NCBI GenBank assembly: GCA_019454045.1
Contig: SKCR01051205.1
Span: forward strand, 310,001-374,000
Origin: Zanthoxylum bungeanum
Lineage: Eukaryota > Streptophyta > Magnoliopsida > Sapindales > Rutaceae
Direction: 5' to 3'
Length of the DNA stretch: 64,000 nt
The notes beneath the pieces were generated by a model. The model made no database searches. It saw only the letters and a program-made list of their open reading frames with translations, and was not told where the DNA came from. How positions within the stretch are numbered: the stretch's first letter is position 1; every line of letters starts with the position of its first letter. Shown piece by piece: positions 47,137-58,812 of the stretch. A program made the translations under genes and the position numbers.

Positions 47137-48760
47137 CTTTAAAGTAATAAAAAAAACAAATAATAGTGTATAAGAATCCGTATTTTTCTTGTTTTTCAAC
47201 TTCATACTTACCTTAATAACATTTGATCATCTTTACTTGATAATTTCAATTTATATATATATATTTTCTGGAATTGTTGGAAATTCTACCGCCAAACCAC
47301 ATTTTTTCGGGCTTAAGCGGAGTAGGTAAAACCTCCCGCTGTCTCAGATTCTTTCAAGAAACGCACTTTAATAGATTCGAACCCATGATCTCAAAGTGAG
47401 ATTCAGAGTCCTACACCATCAAACCGGGACCATATATAAATACATACACATTCTAGCAATTAGAGTCTACTCAAATTTTTTTACCAATTGAATTAACAAA
47501 AATCTGCATTCATCAGAATATATTTTTACCACCAACTCACACATATAATCATAAGCGGTATCTGTCATTCATTTAGTTATTTTTTATTATTTAACACGTG
47601 TGGTAAGATATATCATGAGAATATAGTTTAATGTGTGACATGATATCACCGTTACATATTAAAAATTTTTAAAAATTGAAATATAAAATTTATATTTCAG
47701 TTGATATAATAAAAAATAGGGTTATTTACGTTTCACTACTAAAGTTATGATCAAATAACAATTGGGTACTATGAATATTAACATATTACATTTTACTACT
47801 AAACTTATAAAAATTTAACATTTTACTACTTTTCCATCCAAACCGTTAGTTGACCGTGACATCATATTGATATCCTAAGGATAAAAGAGTCTTAACACAC
47901 ACATTATTATAAATTATAAATATTATAATCAACAGTGGTAATCGTACGGCTGAATATTGGAAATAATGATTTTTGAGTATATCTCTTTTATTGTTATACT
48001 TTAAAGTATTTTGGTTATTATGAGAATTTTAATTATTAAATTATTTGGTAAATTAAATTCTTTATTTTATTGGGTTATATGGATAATTTAGAGATTGAAG
48101 TATTTTTATAAATGTGATTGTTGATTGTATTTCTTTTATTGTTATATATAAGATTTAGATATGTTTTTTAAAGAGTATAATTATAATTTTCACTTTTATT
48201 TTATTTGGAGGATAAAACAGTCTTTTTAAAGGTCAACTGACAGTCAACTGACGGTCAACTAACGGTTTGGATGGAAAAGTAGTAAAATGTTAAATTTTTA
48301 TAAGTTTAGTAGTAAAATGTAATATGTTAATATTCATAGTACCCAATTGTTATTTGATCATAACTTTAGTAGTAAAACGTAATAACCCTAAAAAATAACT
48401 AAGAGACATTAGTGTAATATTGTCAATCAGATCACTTTGAATTTAAACAATGTGTATACAGAGATAATAACAAATGATTTTTTGTTTAAAGAAAATTTTA
48501 CCAGAAAGGACTCGGATGCAAATAATTAAAACATATGAACTTATGTGTGAGATTTTTTTTTTTTTTTTTTTAAACTTTACGTATATACTTACAGTGTAGT
48601 CGAGCAAGCGCGTGGAAACCAACGCGCCGACGAGGAGGAGAAAGATGAAGGAGAAAAGAGCGTAGGTTTTGGCTGGTGACTGGATAAATTGCCGCCATAT
48701 CGTGTCTGTGAAATGACCAGAATGCCCCGGGGCATGCATCGTGTTGCTGTGTTCTCTCAT
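44833..48760 (-). CDS. GT90 (CAP10/Rumi-like) protein O-glycosyltransferase, six exons
   Basis: Exons are 48760-48593, 46944-46361, 46267-46075, 45997-45933, 45832-45622 and 45195-44833, joining in one open frame of 527 codons. Residues 1-33 are cytosolic-type (MREHSNTMHAPG), 34-50 a hydrophobic anchor (ALFSFIFLLLVGALVST), then a lumenal stem with paired cysteines. The catalytic domain follows, with CPDYFRWIHEDLRPW, YCGNEQTLDIVFPDWSFWGW, REPYAFWKGNP, EGSAWSVSEKYILACDSVTL and FAVDWCNSH, all typical of the Glyco_transf_90 family. Animal members (POGLUT/Rumi) move glucose or xylose from UDP-sugars to EGF-like repeats in the ER; fungal CAP10 acts on capsule. The plant substrate is not known to me. 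Length fits the plant family. The start could also be the methionine at residue 8; MREHSN is favoured because the left paralogue keeps MRERSN. Intron 3 begins with GC instead of GT. Intron 1 (46945-48592) holds a SINE and a MITE. Confidence 0.93.
47277..47429 (-). mobile_element. tRNA-derived SINE in GT90 intron 1
   Basis: Similar to 50492-50632 along its length. The minus strand carries an A-box-like tggtgtagga and a B-box ggttcgaatc (plus-strand gattcgaacc, 47374-47383), then a body ending ggcggtagaatttcc. The B-box and spacing point to a pol III-transcribed tRNA-related SINE. Confidence 0.7.
47719..48388. mobile_element. Mutator-like MITE in GT90 intron 1
   Basis: The 670-bp element has about 140-bp terminal inverted repeats that are almost identical (both starting gggttatt, then acgttt(t/c)actactaaag). 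A perfect 9-bp target duplication, taaaaaata, lies at 47710-47718 and 48389-48397. The interior is AT-rich with no ORF; near the right arm gtcaactgac is repeated three times. The host gene's exons are unaffected. Confidence 0.93.
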
Positions 48761-50491
48761 TCTCCGCAACACTTCAGATAAAACTGAAAAATTCTTCCCT
48801 TGTTTTATAACACAAAAGCTGAGACTTTGCTGTGGAATATTTTTTTTTATTTTTTCCTGAACATTCAAATATTTTTCATCTCAGCTTCTTGATGAACATA
48901 TCAATGGCCATTGAATCAGAGACATAATGAAAGACATGGCATTGAAGTAAAAGGAATGCAGAAAATGCAGCTAGCTAGCATTAAAGACGAGGGGAAGTGA
49001 GGCCACTTGTTTAATAAATAATTTTTTTCCATATATATTTAGTAGCTTTAATTAGGGGTGGGGTAAAATTTGATTTTTAAAAAAAAAAACATATTAGATA
49101 TTCTTTATTTTAGTGATGATAAATCAATATTATTATACTGTCCAGCTGCACTTCATCTCCAAGAACCATCTAAGGAAACTTTAGGTGGAGATGGAAAATT
49201 GTGCAATAATTTTTGACAAATGAAGTAAAATTACAAACTATTTTAAGTGGAGTACTATTCATTTGTTGACATTTGAGTCTCGTGTTTGACTATAAATTGA
49301 GAGCTCATTTGAGAGCTTAAAACATCCCAAAATATTAAGCTTTAAGACAAGAAAAATTAGAGAGTGTAGAGAGAGTGAAGTTTTTGTAGAGTTTAAACAT
49401 TTGTAATGATTTTGTTTTTGTACTTATAAAATTCGATTTTTCCTCATAAACACTCTTCAGTGGTCAGAGAATCACAACAATTATCTCAACATATTTTTCA
49501 TTAATTTTTAGGATATATTTTAACAAATTTTTAGATTGAATGAGAGGACTTTCCCCGCTCACAATTCATCTCTATGTGACTCCATTACTAATTTATACTA
49601 ATAATATAAATTTTTATTTCCAAGGAAAAAATTATTATCCTCACTACTCATGGAAAAAATAAAATTAATTGTGCTTTATTGTTTTGATTAAATTTCTAAG
49701 ATGATTCAAAATAATATTATTTATAAATAAGCTTCATTATCCATCAAATTAGGTGAATTAAAAAAAAAAAAAAAAGAAAGAAAGAAATTAAAACTTATCA
49801 ACTTTTCAAATAACACTTGAGCAAACATGCCCTCACCAAAATCTAACTTTGTACTTTAAAAAAGAAGAGAGAAAATGATATCTAGACTCCTAAAATTTAT
49901 TCTAATGTAAAAAAAAAAAAAAAAAAAAAGAAGAGGGAAAAAGAGTTTGTGTTTAGCATTGAATTAATTATCAAAATTTATCTAATATAGATTCCACATA
50001 GATCTCATTTATCTCTTGATTAATATTAATCTAGCGCTCAACACAATTTCATTTTAATACTGGATCCTAAATTGATTTTTTTGAAGATGGGTAAAATTTA
50101 AATATGCATTGTTGAAATAGGCATTAAAAAGAGAAACCTAACAACATTAATTTAAAAAAACACTAACATGAATATAATACTAGTATTGTGAGAGTGAAAA
50201 TATTACTTCCGAATAATCTTATGAGTAGTAAAAATAACATCTAATACTAAGTAATATGATAACGATATTTCAAGTCATATTTTAAAATATACCAAGTATT
50301 GATGCATAGTCTTAAAGACTGAATACTAATTAACTTTTTTTGAAAAATTTATAGTAATTGATAATACACAAAGTGTCCAAAAATCTATTTTAACATTAAG
50401 TCCAAAAAATCTATTTTAAGTATGGTTATAACTTGTAATGTTCAATGATTACTAGATGGATTATCAATGAATTAAATTTTTTTTTTAAATC

Positions 50492-50632
50492 GTTGAAAAT
50501 TCCACCGCCAAATCACGGTTTAAACGGAGCAGGTAAAATTCCGGCTGTTCCAGACTATTACAAGAAACACACTCCTTGGATTCGAACCCAGAACCTCAAT
50601 ATGAGATCCTGAACCCTACACCACCAAACCAC
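50492..50632 (-). mobile_element. tRNA-derived SINE
   Basis: The minus strand reads ggtttggtggtgtagggttc (A-box region), then gggttcgaatcc (B-box; plus strand 50577-50588) and ends ggcggtggaattttc. It is the second copy of the SINE at 47277-47429, in the same orientation and diverged. Confidence 0.72.
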
Positions 50633-51330
50633 GTCTCTCGGAGTTGTTTTCTTAGTTTTTTATCATCAAAATCTATAGATTTTTTTATTTAAAAAAAAAA
50701 AAAAAAACGAGATGCCATACTCTATCTCATTCACAAACTCTTGCAAATTTATTTATTTAATGAAATAAAAAAAAAATCCCATCTATTGATTGATTTCAAA
50801 ATAAAGAATGATACCATTTTTTTAAAGAAGATTAATGAATGATTAATTTAATAAAACACAAAGAATCATGATATGATGAAGGGATTTAAAGCATGCTAAC
50901 CTTGATGAGTATTTGCTTATTTTCTCAATTGGAAGAAATCTATCACCTTCATGTAACACGTCTGGATCTCTGCAAATTATTTGATAAACAAAAATTCAAG
51001 ACTAGAAACTTAAAAAAAATAAATAAATAAGTGCAAAAAAAAAAAATGAAAAAAAAAATGGAAATGCCATTAGCTTGGTCAAAATGTACAAGGTGGCTCG
51101 AATCACGGGTGATTTGTTATTTTGAATTGGCTATGTCATAATATGAGATCCATCACATTTGATAAAAACATTAAAAAAAAAAATTATATACGTAAATATT
51201 TGCATCAAGTCCTCTCCTCCTTTTTTTTCCCATTAAAAATATTATATTAATATTATAATTAGAGAGTATTAGATTAGAGTGTCTTAACTCATTAAAATTT
51301 ATTGAGTCTATCGATATTTAAGGTGCTTTT

Positions 51331-51468
51331 TATAAAATCTAAATTTATCAAACATCTTATTAATTAAAATTACTCAGAGCAACATTTGATTCTAAATAAT
51401 ATTATAAAATCTAAATTTATCAAACATCTTATCAATTAAAATTACTCTGAGCAACATTTGATACTAAA

Positions 51469-51474
<6 letters not shown>
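51331..51474. repeat. Two tandem copies of a 72-bp unit
   Basis: Units at 51331-51402 and 51403-51474 start tataaaatctaaatttatca and contain gagcaacatttgat. They differ at about three positions, so the duplication is fairly recent. A TA microsatellite follows directly. Confidence 0.9.
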
Positions 51475-51508
<34 letters not shown>

Positions 51509-51584
51509 TATATATAAACAAAGAAAAGTATATTTGTAAGAATTCTTTGATTTAGAAATATAAATTTCTCTTATTATATATATA

Positions 51585-52010
51585 CTAGTTTTTGCCCGTG
51601 CCTACGGCACGGTGTTACAGTATTTGGCCCGTGCCTACGGCACAGTGTTACAGTATTTGCTCGTGCCTACAGCACGGTGTTACAGCATTAAATGATTTTA
51701 TTTTTTAATTAAATGATGCCCGTGCCTACGGCACGGTGTTACAGTATTTGACCGTGCCTACGACACGGTATTACAGTATTTGCCCGTGCATACGGCACAG
51801 TGTTACATAATTAAATGATTTTATTTTTTAATTAAATGATTTTATTTTAACTTTCTATTTTTTAATTTGAAAATTTGAAATTTTTTTACTCTTTCCATCA
51901 ATCAATTCACTCTATTTCCTCCAATTACCAATGAAATGATATGGGCCATCAATTAAGCCACATCAAAAGAGCCGTTGGATACACTCTATTTCCTCCAACA
52001 TCATTCTCCT
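51585..52010. repeat. Insert with 33-bp hairpin repeats, flanked by 14-bp direct repeats
   Basis: Six copies of a 33-bp unit (gcccgtgcctacggcacggt followed by gttacagtattt) occur in two groups of three, each group ending with ttaaatgattttatttttta; the group period is about 124 bp (51594, 51718). Each unit can fold as ccgtgcc-tac-ggcacgg. The whole lies between identical 14-bp repeats ttattatatatata (51571-51584, 52011-52024), which could be a target duplication or just TA-rich sequence. Confidence 0.8.
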
Positions 52011-52362
52011 TTATTATATATATAGGTAAATAATTGCAGATATCGGAAATACATAATAAATAAATAAATCAAATTTACGGTCCAACTATCAATCAACTCA
52101 AATAAAAATTAAAAACCGAGACTTAAATGGTTATTTAAAGGAGCTTTTATTCAAAAAAAAAAAACAAATGAAAATAGAATCTTTACTATTTAGCCCTGAC
52201 CAAATTTAAAATTTATATTTAGTCGTAATATAATAAATTTACCAAAAAAATACAAGAATATTATCAAAAGAAATAAAAAAACAAAAACAAATAAAAAAAA
52301 AACACAGTTACATTAATATTTTACTTGAGTCCCAAAAATTGAATTATAGTCGTATTTTTACC

Positions 52363-52992
52363 CAAAGTCACAATGTGATTATCAATTAGATGACAGAAAA
52401 TTTAATCATAGGTGCACTTTAGTCATATTTGTGATATCAGTCACATTACAAATCTTTAGTCATATTGAGTATAATCACAATTGTAACACCAGTTACATTA
52501 TCAATCATCAGTCACATAATTAGTTACCCTAATCACGTTGCAGACCCTCAGTCACATGAAGCACAATGACATTATTGTGACCACAGTGACATTGTGACCT
52601 CAGTCACATTGTTGACTCTCACTCACATTTATGACCCCAATCACATTAGTTATCTCAGTCTTACTCACCGTCAGTCATATTACCAATCATTAATAATTAT
52701 TTCAGTCACATTGTCGATCCTCTGTAACATTGAGCACGGTTATAATTGTGACCGTAGTCAAATTGTTGACTTTCAATCACATTCGTTATATTAGTTACAT
52801 TCAGCACAGTCACAATTATGACATCAGTCATATTGTCAACCCTTAGTCACACTTGTGACCTCAATTATATTAGTTATCTCAGTCATATTGTCGATCCTCA
52901 GGCACATTACCGACCCTATACTTATTGAGAACAATCTCATTTGTGACCTGTCACATTGTGATTATATTTTCTTACCTACAGTCACAAATGAT
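52363..52992. repeat. Degenerate array of gtcacat-containing units
   Basis: The core agtcacatt, or close variants, occurs more than twenty times in 630 bp at irregular spacing near 18-45 nt, often followed by (g)tgacc or gatcc. The left paralogue keeps only about two such cores (541-572). There is no coding sense. Confidence 0.75.
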
Positions 52993-53329
52993 TGTCAATT
53001 AAGTGTGTGCGTGAGTATTTATTTGTTTAGGCACAATCACTATTTGACTATGAGTGTTTTCATCCGCACACAATAATCAAAGAGAAATTAATATCTATTG
53101 TATATTTAAAATAATATTATGTGCTTTCAAAACGCAATACCTAAAAGAGAGATGATGAGTTAAAATGTATTTGGACTTGCACACCATTTTAAAAAAAGTA
53201 ATAATAATAATAATAAATTAAAATAATAATAATAATAATAATAATGTTCACATGAACAATGTTACTGTTCACATGAACAATAATAATAATAATAATTATT
53301 ATTAATATTTTTTTTTACTTTATAAGGAT

Positions 53330-53875
53330 AAAATGGAGAAAAAAAATATGTCAAACCTCTTATTAGTAAAAAAAATTAAGGAATAATAAAAAAAGACTAA
53401 AGAGAAGTAAAACTTAAAATCTTAGGATTAAAGATTAATGAATTCAGTTTAATTTAATTAATATAGACATATAGTTAATTGATTTATTTTGAATATATTC
53501 ATCTGACCATCGAAAGAGGTCGGTGAATAATTTAATGTTTTAGGTTAACAATCAATAACAATAATCCAATTGAATGAAAAATATCTGAACATATTGTATA
53601 CTTGCTTAGGTGAAATTACAATCATAGGTTCTTCTATCTTATAAGGTTTTCCCGAAATTTATTATTTGTCTTTATTTACCTTTTCAGTTATTTAATTTAA
53701 TCCAAAAAAATTTCTCAACCAATAGTTTAGTTTAAGTTAAATATGTTAGTCTTGATATTAATAAGATAAATATTAAGTCCATGTGAGTTCGACGTCCGTC
53801 TAATAGTCACTATATTATTTGATTGATACGTACACTTACATACTAGACTTATAAAATCGTGATGAATATGATAAT
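53330..53875. other. Flank between the GT90 upstream region and the Gypsy element
   Basis: AT-rich with no gene seen. It begins at the site equivalent to the Copia-1 insertion point (aggat at 53325-53329) and ends at the target duplication ataat (53871-53875) of the Gypsy element. Confidence 0.5.
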
Positions 53876-54613
53876 TGTTGACGGCTGATTTTGGTCTCAG
53901 GGTAATATGAGAATATCACTCCCGAGGAAATCCTCCTTCAATAGTGAATTTATTTGGTTATGGGGGACCAAAGGCAAACTTAGCAAAAAACAGATAAACA
54001 CACCAATCAACAAGGAGATTTAACGTGGTTCGGTGGATTTGGATCCGACCTACGTCCACGGACACAAACAAAATGGTACTTTTATTATTTAAACACTCTT
54101 CTTGGGTCTCTTTTTGTTTTTTACAAGTCAGAGCTTGAAGATTCAGATCCCGTATTTTTGATCATGCCTTTTACACATACTATGCCCTCCTATTTATAAT
54201 AACACAGAAATCAGACTCCTATTTGCACAAGAAATCGTAGTTGATCTTTAGTCTTCTTTCTTGTAAGGATTCATAGTCCGATTCTCTCCCTTCTCTTTTC
54301 TTATTCCTTTTCGGATTCTGACTTCATTTCCTTGTGAGAGTAGGATAATCGTTTTTACCTTATCCGCAAGAATAGGGTGTCGTCATCTTGAACACGACTC
54401 GCCGTCTGGTCGGTCTTCATGAGGTCGGTCATGACAATCTTTTATTGAGAGTGTGTTCTCTGCCGACCTTATAGTGCTCGTCATCCGAACCAAAGTGGTC
54501 GGTCTTCACATGTTATGGTCGGGTCGTCTATATGATCTTAACCAGTCAGGGAATTACCCTTCGTGTCTGTCGTGCTGCCTTAAATGCCATAGTTCCTGAA
54601 AACACCATCAACA
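53876..54613 (-). repeat. 3' LTR of the Tat-like Gypsy element
   Basis: Direct copy of 62599-63336. It holds several gtcggtc phrases and the block acgtggttcggtggatttgg. Confidence 0.93.
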
Positions 54614-54629
54614 TCTGTCCCCTAGTTCT
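54614..54629 (-). other. Polypurine tract of the Tat-like element
   Basis: The minus strand reads gagaactaggggacaga directly before the 3' LTR, the usual priming site for plus-strand DNA synthesis. Confidence 0.7.
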
Positions 54630-55417
54630 CGGTTCCAACAAGCGTGCAAGTTGGTGCCGGGAACTATATAAAGAAGGTGTTTTTGATTTGCTCTGTTGGA
54701 GGTCGGTCCGGTGTCGAGAAATGTTTTGTTGCCCATTTTCAAGCGCTTTGTCTTGAGACGCGCAACAGTCACGTCCGCTTAAATGCCTATCAAATCGACT
54801 TTAGGGTTTCTTCTAAGTTCGACACTTGTCAATCATCCGCCGGGTTCCCGCCAAAAAAGGGAACGAATCGACCGTGTAGAGGCGTCTTCACAGTGGGCTG
54901 ATCTCAGCCGCCTGTTTAAACTTGGGAGACCTCTTTTGTAGTCGACACCTGACGTTCATCCGGGCTCTTCCCTTAGATCCAACGGTCACGAGAGTTTTTG
55001 CCATGACTATAAGAAGGCGAGGCTTTACACTGTTCCATCTTTTTCGGCAATTTCTCCTTCTTTTCAAAAAACCTCTCCGTGATTCGCCCAACTCCGTGCT
55101 CTCGAAGCTCAATCGTGGTCTTCTTTCTTTTTCTTTGCTGCGAACATAAGGGACGGGCACAACCGTACTGCACAACCTCCTGCTTTTTCCGAGAAGAACA
55201 AGTAAGTCCTCTGAACGACCTTTTCCTTTTTTTGTGTTTATGAATCTGTGTTTGCTGTTCATTTTTGAGTGTTTGCTAGGGGAAGATTTATGGTTTGCTG
55301 GGTTTTCCCTTAGGGTACTTTAGAGACCACCTGTTTAGCTAACATGGAATCCGTGAGTAGTTTCTTTTAGCTATAGACTGACTTCCCCTTCTTTCTTTGT
55401 TTCTCTGGGTGTCAGGG

Positions 55418-57879
55418 ATGTCTGACAACAGTTCCTCCCCTGAAAAGCCTGCTAAAATCTCAACTCCCCCTGCTGAGGAGCTCTCCTCGGGCTCGGGGGC
55501 ACCTAGTGTAGAAGACCTTGACACTACCCCTACTCCCTCTGAGATCGAACAAGACTCCTACCATCAGAGGGTTCCTCGGAAGGACCCAGAGCCCGGTGAA
55601 CTTGGATCGTCGGCTCTGGATATGAACCGTCCCTCCAAAATAACTGGGGATGATCTGGCACTGTTGCGGCAACGATATGACATCCCAATAGATATTGCCC
55701 TTGAAGTTCCCGGCCCGATGGATCGTGCTAGTCAACCTGATGAGGGCTCGGTGGCACTTCTTCCTGCTTTTTTGAGTGTGGGCTACGGCTGCCGATGCAA
55801 CGCTATTTTGCTTGGATGCTGGCCGAGATGGAGATTGCCCCTTGTCAATTGAGTTTAAATAGTTGGAGCATTCTGGCCGGCATATATGTGGTTTGGCCGG
55901 GGCAGGTTGGTGTACCTTGTTTGGAAGAGGTGAAGAGGTTATATCGTTTGAAGTCTAACCCAAAGACTCACTACGGTTGGTATTACCTCTCAGCTTATGA
56001 TAGTTCGTCCAACCTTGTCCAGAAACTTCCTGACTCTAACAAGAATTTCAAGGATCTTTGGTTCTGGGCTACTGGGGATTGGGGTCGGGTCCTGAGATCG
56101 TTTGAGGAGGATGTCTCGGTTCCGGATATCTTCAGGGCGGGAGGTTAGGAGTTTAATACCCCTCTCTTTCCTTTTTTTTTTATTCCCGTTCTTAGTTTCT
56201 TAGGTCTCTAACTTCTCTGGTTCCTCCCAGCTTGTTGGCGAGATGCTCCCAAGGTTTCTCGTCAGGTTCGGAGGTGGGTACATTGGGCTCGTCGGTATGC
56301 CGCTCACTGGAGGGAATTGGTTAATGATGCGGCCTTTGTTGATTCGGGCCTTACTCGGACCGTCCCTCCGGAGGTCTCGGGTCGGATAGGTTGCTGGCTG
56401 TTTGATGACTTTCCCCGTTTGTTTATCATGTGTTTGATGTCTTTGTTATATGCTTGGTCCTGATTTCCTTTTCTTTCTTTTTTTTTTAGGCATGTCGAAG
56501 AGGCCAAAGTTTCTTGAGAAGTTGGCCGGTACTATGAAGAAGGCCGGTCATGCGGAAACTGGAACTTCCCGGGCACAACATGATCCTGCTGGGGCTGAGA
56601 GGGCGTCTCAAGGGAGAGTTCAGCCGGATGCTCGAGGTCTATCTTCTCCTGGTGCGCAGTCGTCAGGATCTGCTCGTCTCGTCAGTCCGCCGAAGCCTCT
56701 TAGGAAGAGAGGCGTCAGTTCGGGTCAGAGGAGACCGAGTTGGTTCAAGAGGAGGATGATCCTGTCCCGGGCAAGAAAAAAAACGTTCGCCGGGGGAAAA
56801 AATCATATGTGGGCTCCTCCAAGAAGCAAAAGGGTTCTGTAATCCTCGGGGTGGATGATTTGGGGGAAGGCATCCGGGAGGCTACTTCCCATTTAGTGCC
56901 GGCTTTCAATGAATTGGCCGAGGTGATTCCCCCGAGGGAGGTTTCGAGATATGAGGATATCTCGCCCGAAGCTGTGGTGACCGAGATGAGCTCTCAAATG
57001 GCAAAGGTAGTTCTATTTCCTCTTTTTTTTTCTGATTTCGGTTCCCGGTCTTCTTCATCTCATATCTTGACTTTCTTTGTTTTTGTGCAGGCTACTTACC
57101 TCATGGCGAAGAATAAGGACCTCCTTCTGAGTCTATTGTCCGAGGGTGGTCAGGCCCAGAGACTTCAGAATCGCCTTACAGAAGTGGAGGCTAAATTGGC
57201 TGATCGGGAGGAGGTGATACAGAACCTTGAGTCGACTGCCATTGAGAACTTCAAAATTAATAAGGCTCTTAAGGCTGCTGCTGCGCTGGAGCGAAAGCTT
57301 GCCGACACTGCCCGGGAGGATTTGAAAGCTGCCCAATCTGAGATTGGCGTTTTGAAGGCGAAGGTGGCCAGTGTTGAAACCAAATTGAAGGCCAATGATG
57401 AACAAATGGCGCGGGCCCGGGATGATCTTGAGAGAAAAGAGGCCGAGCTTGAGGAGAGAGAGGCCGATCTTAAGGCCGAGAAGGAGGCCATTCGCCTTGA
57501 GGGGATTGGTGACTGTGCTGAACTGATACCGATGGTGCTGCCAAGTCTAAATATGGATCCTATTTATGCGGCCATCAGTTTCTGCAAAGGGGAGATCTTC
57601 GAGGAGGAGTTCCAGAAATGGCTCCCTCCCCCTACCGAGGAGGTGATGGATCCCGACCCGATTTCGGTCGTCCCGGCTTCTGGGGCTTCCCAAGAAGGAC
57701 GGCCTGATGTTCCTGCCCTTGGCGAGGACTGCCTTGAGATCCCTCCTCCCATCCCTGAGGCAGAGGTCTCCTATGTTGCCGAGGTTGAAGCCGTAGTTCC
57801 TCCTCCCGAGGTCGAGCCGATCCTCCCGCCGTCGGAGCTGGTTGAGGAAGAAATTCCTGCCCCTGTGCGGGCTGAATGA
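55418..57879 (+). pseudogene. Antisense ORF of the Tat-like element (Transposase_28-like, coiled coil)
   Basis: This is on the strand opposite to gag. The ATG at 55418 starts MSDNSSSPEKPAK, an acidic low-complexity part. After a frame change in the T6 run at 55768-55773 comes FECGLRLPMQRYFAWMLAEM, then QLSLNSWSILAGIYVVW, LEEVKRLYRLK and HYGWYYLSAYD, matching the gypsy-associated Transposase_28 family. Likely introns follow: donor near 56146, acceptor about 56230, leading to CWRDAPKVSRQVRRWVHWA; a second intron up to about 56490, leading to MSKRPKFLEKLAG; a third at 57007-57090. A further frame change lies near 56720. The C-terminal part is a long coiled coil (RLQNRLTEVEAKLADREEV onward, about 57150-57500), then an acidic Pro-rich tail to the stop at 57877-57879. 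The function of such ORFs is unknown. Two frame breaks suggest decay, or missed introns or indel errors. Confidence 0.75.
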
Positions 57880-58029
57880 GAAAGGGTAACCCGACCGGGG
57901 CCCTGTGTACACTTTAAACTGTTTTTATTAATTGAAACTGTTTTTATATATATGTATTTTTTTGTCTTTCTTATCTCTTATCTCTTTTTCTTTATGCTTC
58001 CTGCTATCCGAACACTTTGAGACCCTTCG

Positions 58030-58500
58030 AGGTTTAATCATGAACCGGAGGGGCATGACCCGACCCCGAGCTGTGTGAAAGACTTGGACCTGGGGGAATG
58101 TTACCTCCCCAGTCCGAAGAAACCGACTCGGTGGGACGTAACCCGACCTCGAGCTGAGTGAGACACTTGGCTCTGGGGGAATGTTACCTCCCCAGTCCAA
58201 AGAAACCGACTCGGTGGGACATAACCCGACCCCGAGCTGTGTGAAAGACTTGGACCTGGGGGAATGTCACCTCCCCAGTCCGAAGAAACCGACTCGGTGG
58301 GACGTAACCCGACCCCGAGCTGAGTGAGACACTTGGCTCTGGGGGAATGTTACCTCCCCAGTCCAAAGAAACCGACTCGGTGGGACATAACCCGACCCCG
58401 AGCTGTGTGAAAGACTTGGACATGGGGGAATGTTACCTCCCCAGTCCGAAGAAACCGACTCGGTGGGACATAACCCGACCCCGAGCTGAATAACCAAGTA
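58030..58500. repeat. 83-bp tandem repeats, first array
   Basis: The marker cgactcggtgggac recurs at 58124, 58207, 58290, 58373 and 58456, exactly 83 bp apart, giving about 5.5 units. Units alternate between two versions (gtgtgaaagacttggacctg and gagtgagacacttggctctg), a 166-bp higher-order period. Confidence 0.93.
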
Positions 58501-58812
58501 GTCTCGGCGGAACGAAATCCAGCCCCGAGCCGACTACCCCCTGGGGTTTTATTCAGAAGGGAAGTGAATCAACCTTTTGAAACTCTACCGAATCTGGCAT
58601 GGGCGTCCCTTTGCCAGATCGGTGAAAAAAAACAAAAACAAGATTCTGGAAAATAAAATTTAAAAGGTGGGGGTGACTTATCACCTATCCCAAAAACGTT
58701 TTTTTTTTTTTGCAAGCATAAACAACAACATGGATGCCTCAAAACAGCATCCCGTCTGAGGTCTCCAAAACACAATTCTGAATCTTTCAATTCAGTGTCC
58801 CGGCGAACCAGG

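Larger units (their letters stand above)
48761..53329. other. Upstream region of the GT90 gene
   Basis: No gene is supported. Its two ends align with 29-821 upstream of the left paralogue; the middle is extra. It contains poly-A runs, a SINE (50492-50632), a 72-bp duplication, a minisatellite-like insert, a gtcacat-rich array and (TAA)n runs. At about 49230-49480 a stretch with tataaattgagagc and agagagtgtagagagagtga resembles a Copia LTR promoter region, but I could not define its ends. Confidence 0.5.

Noticed and set aside
47374..47384. gattcgaaccc considered as part of a tRNA gene (also 50578-50588)
   Set aside because: Only B-box and A-box-like parts; no acceptor stem or cloverleaf; fits a SINE.
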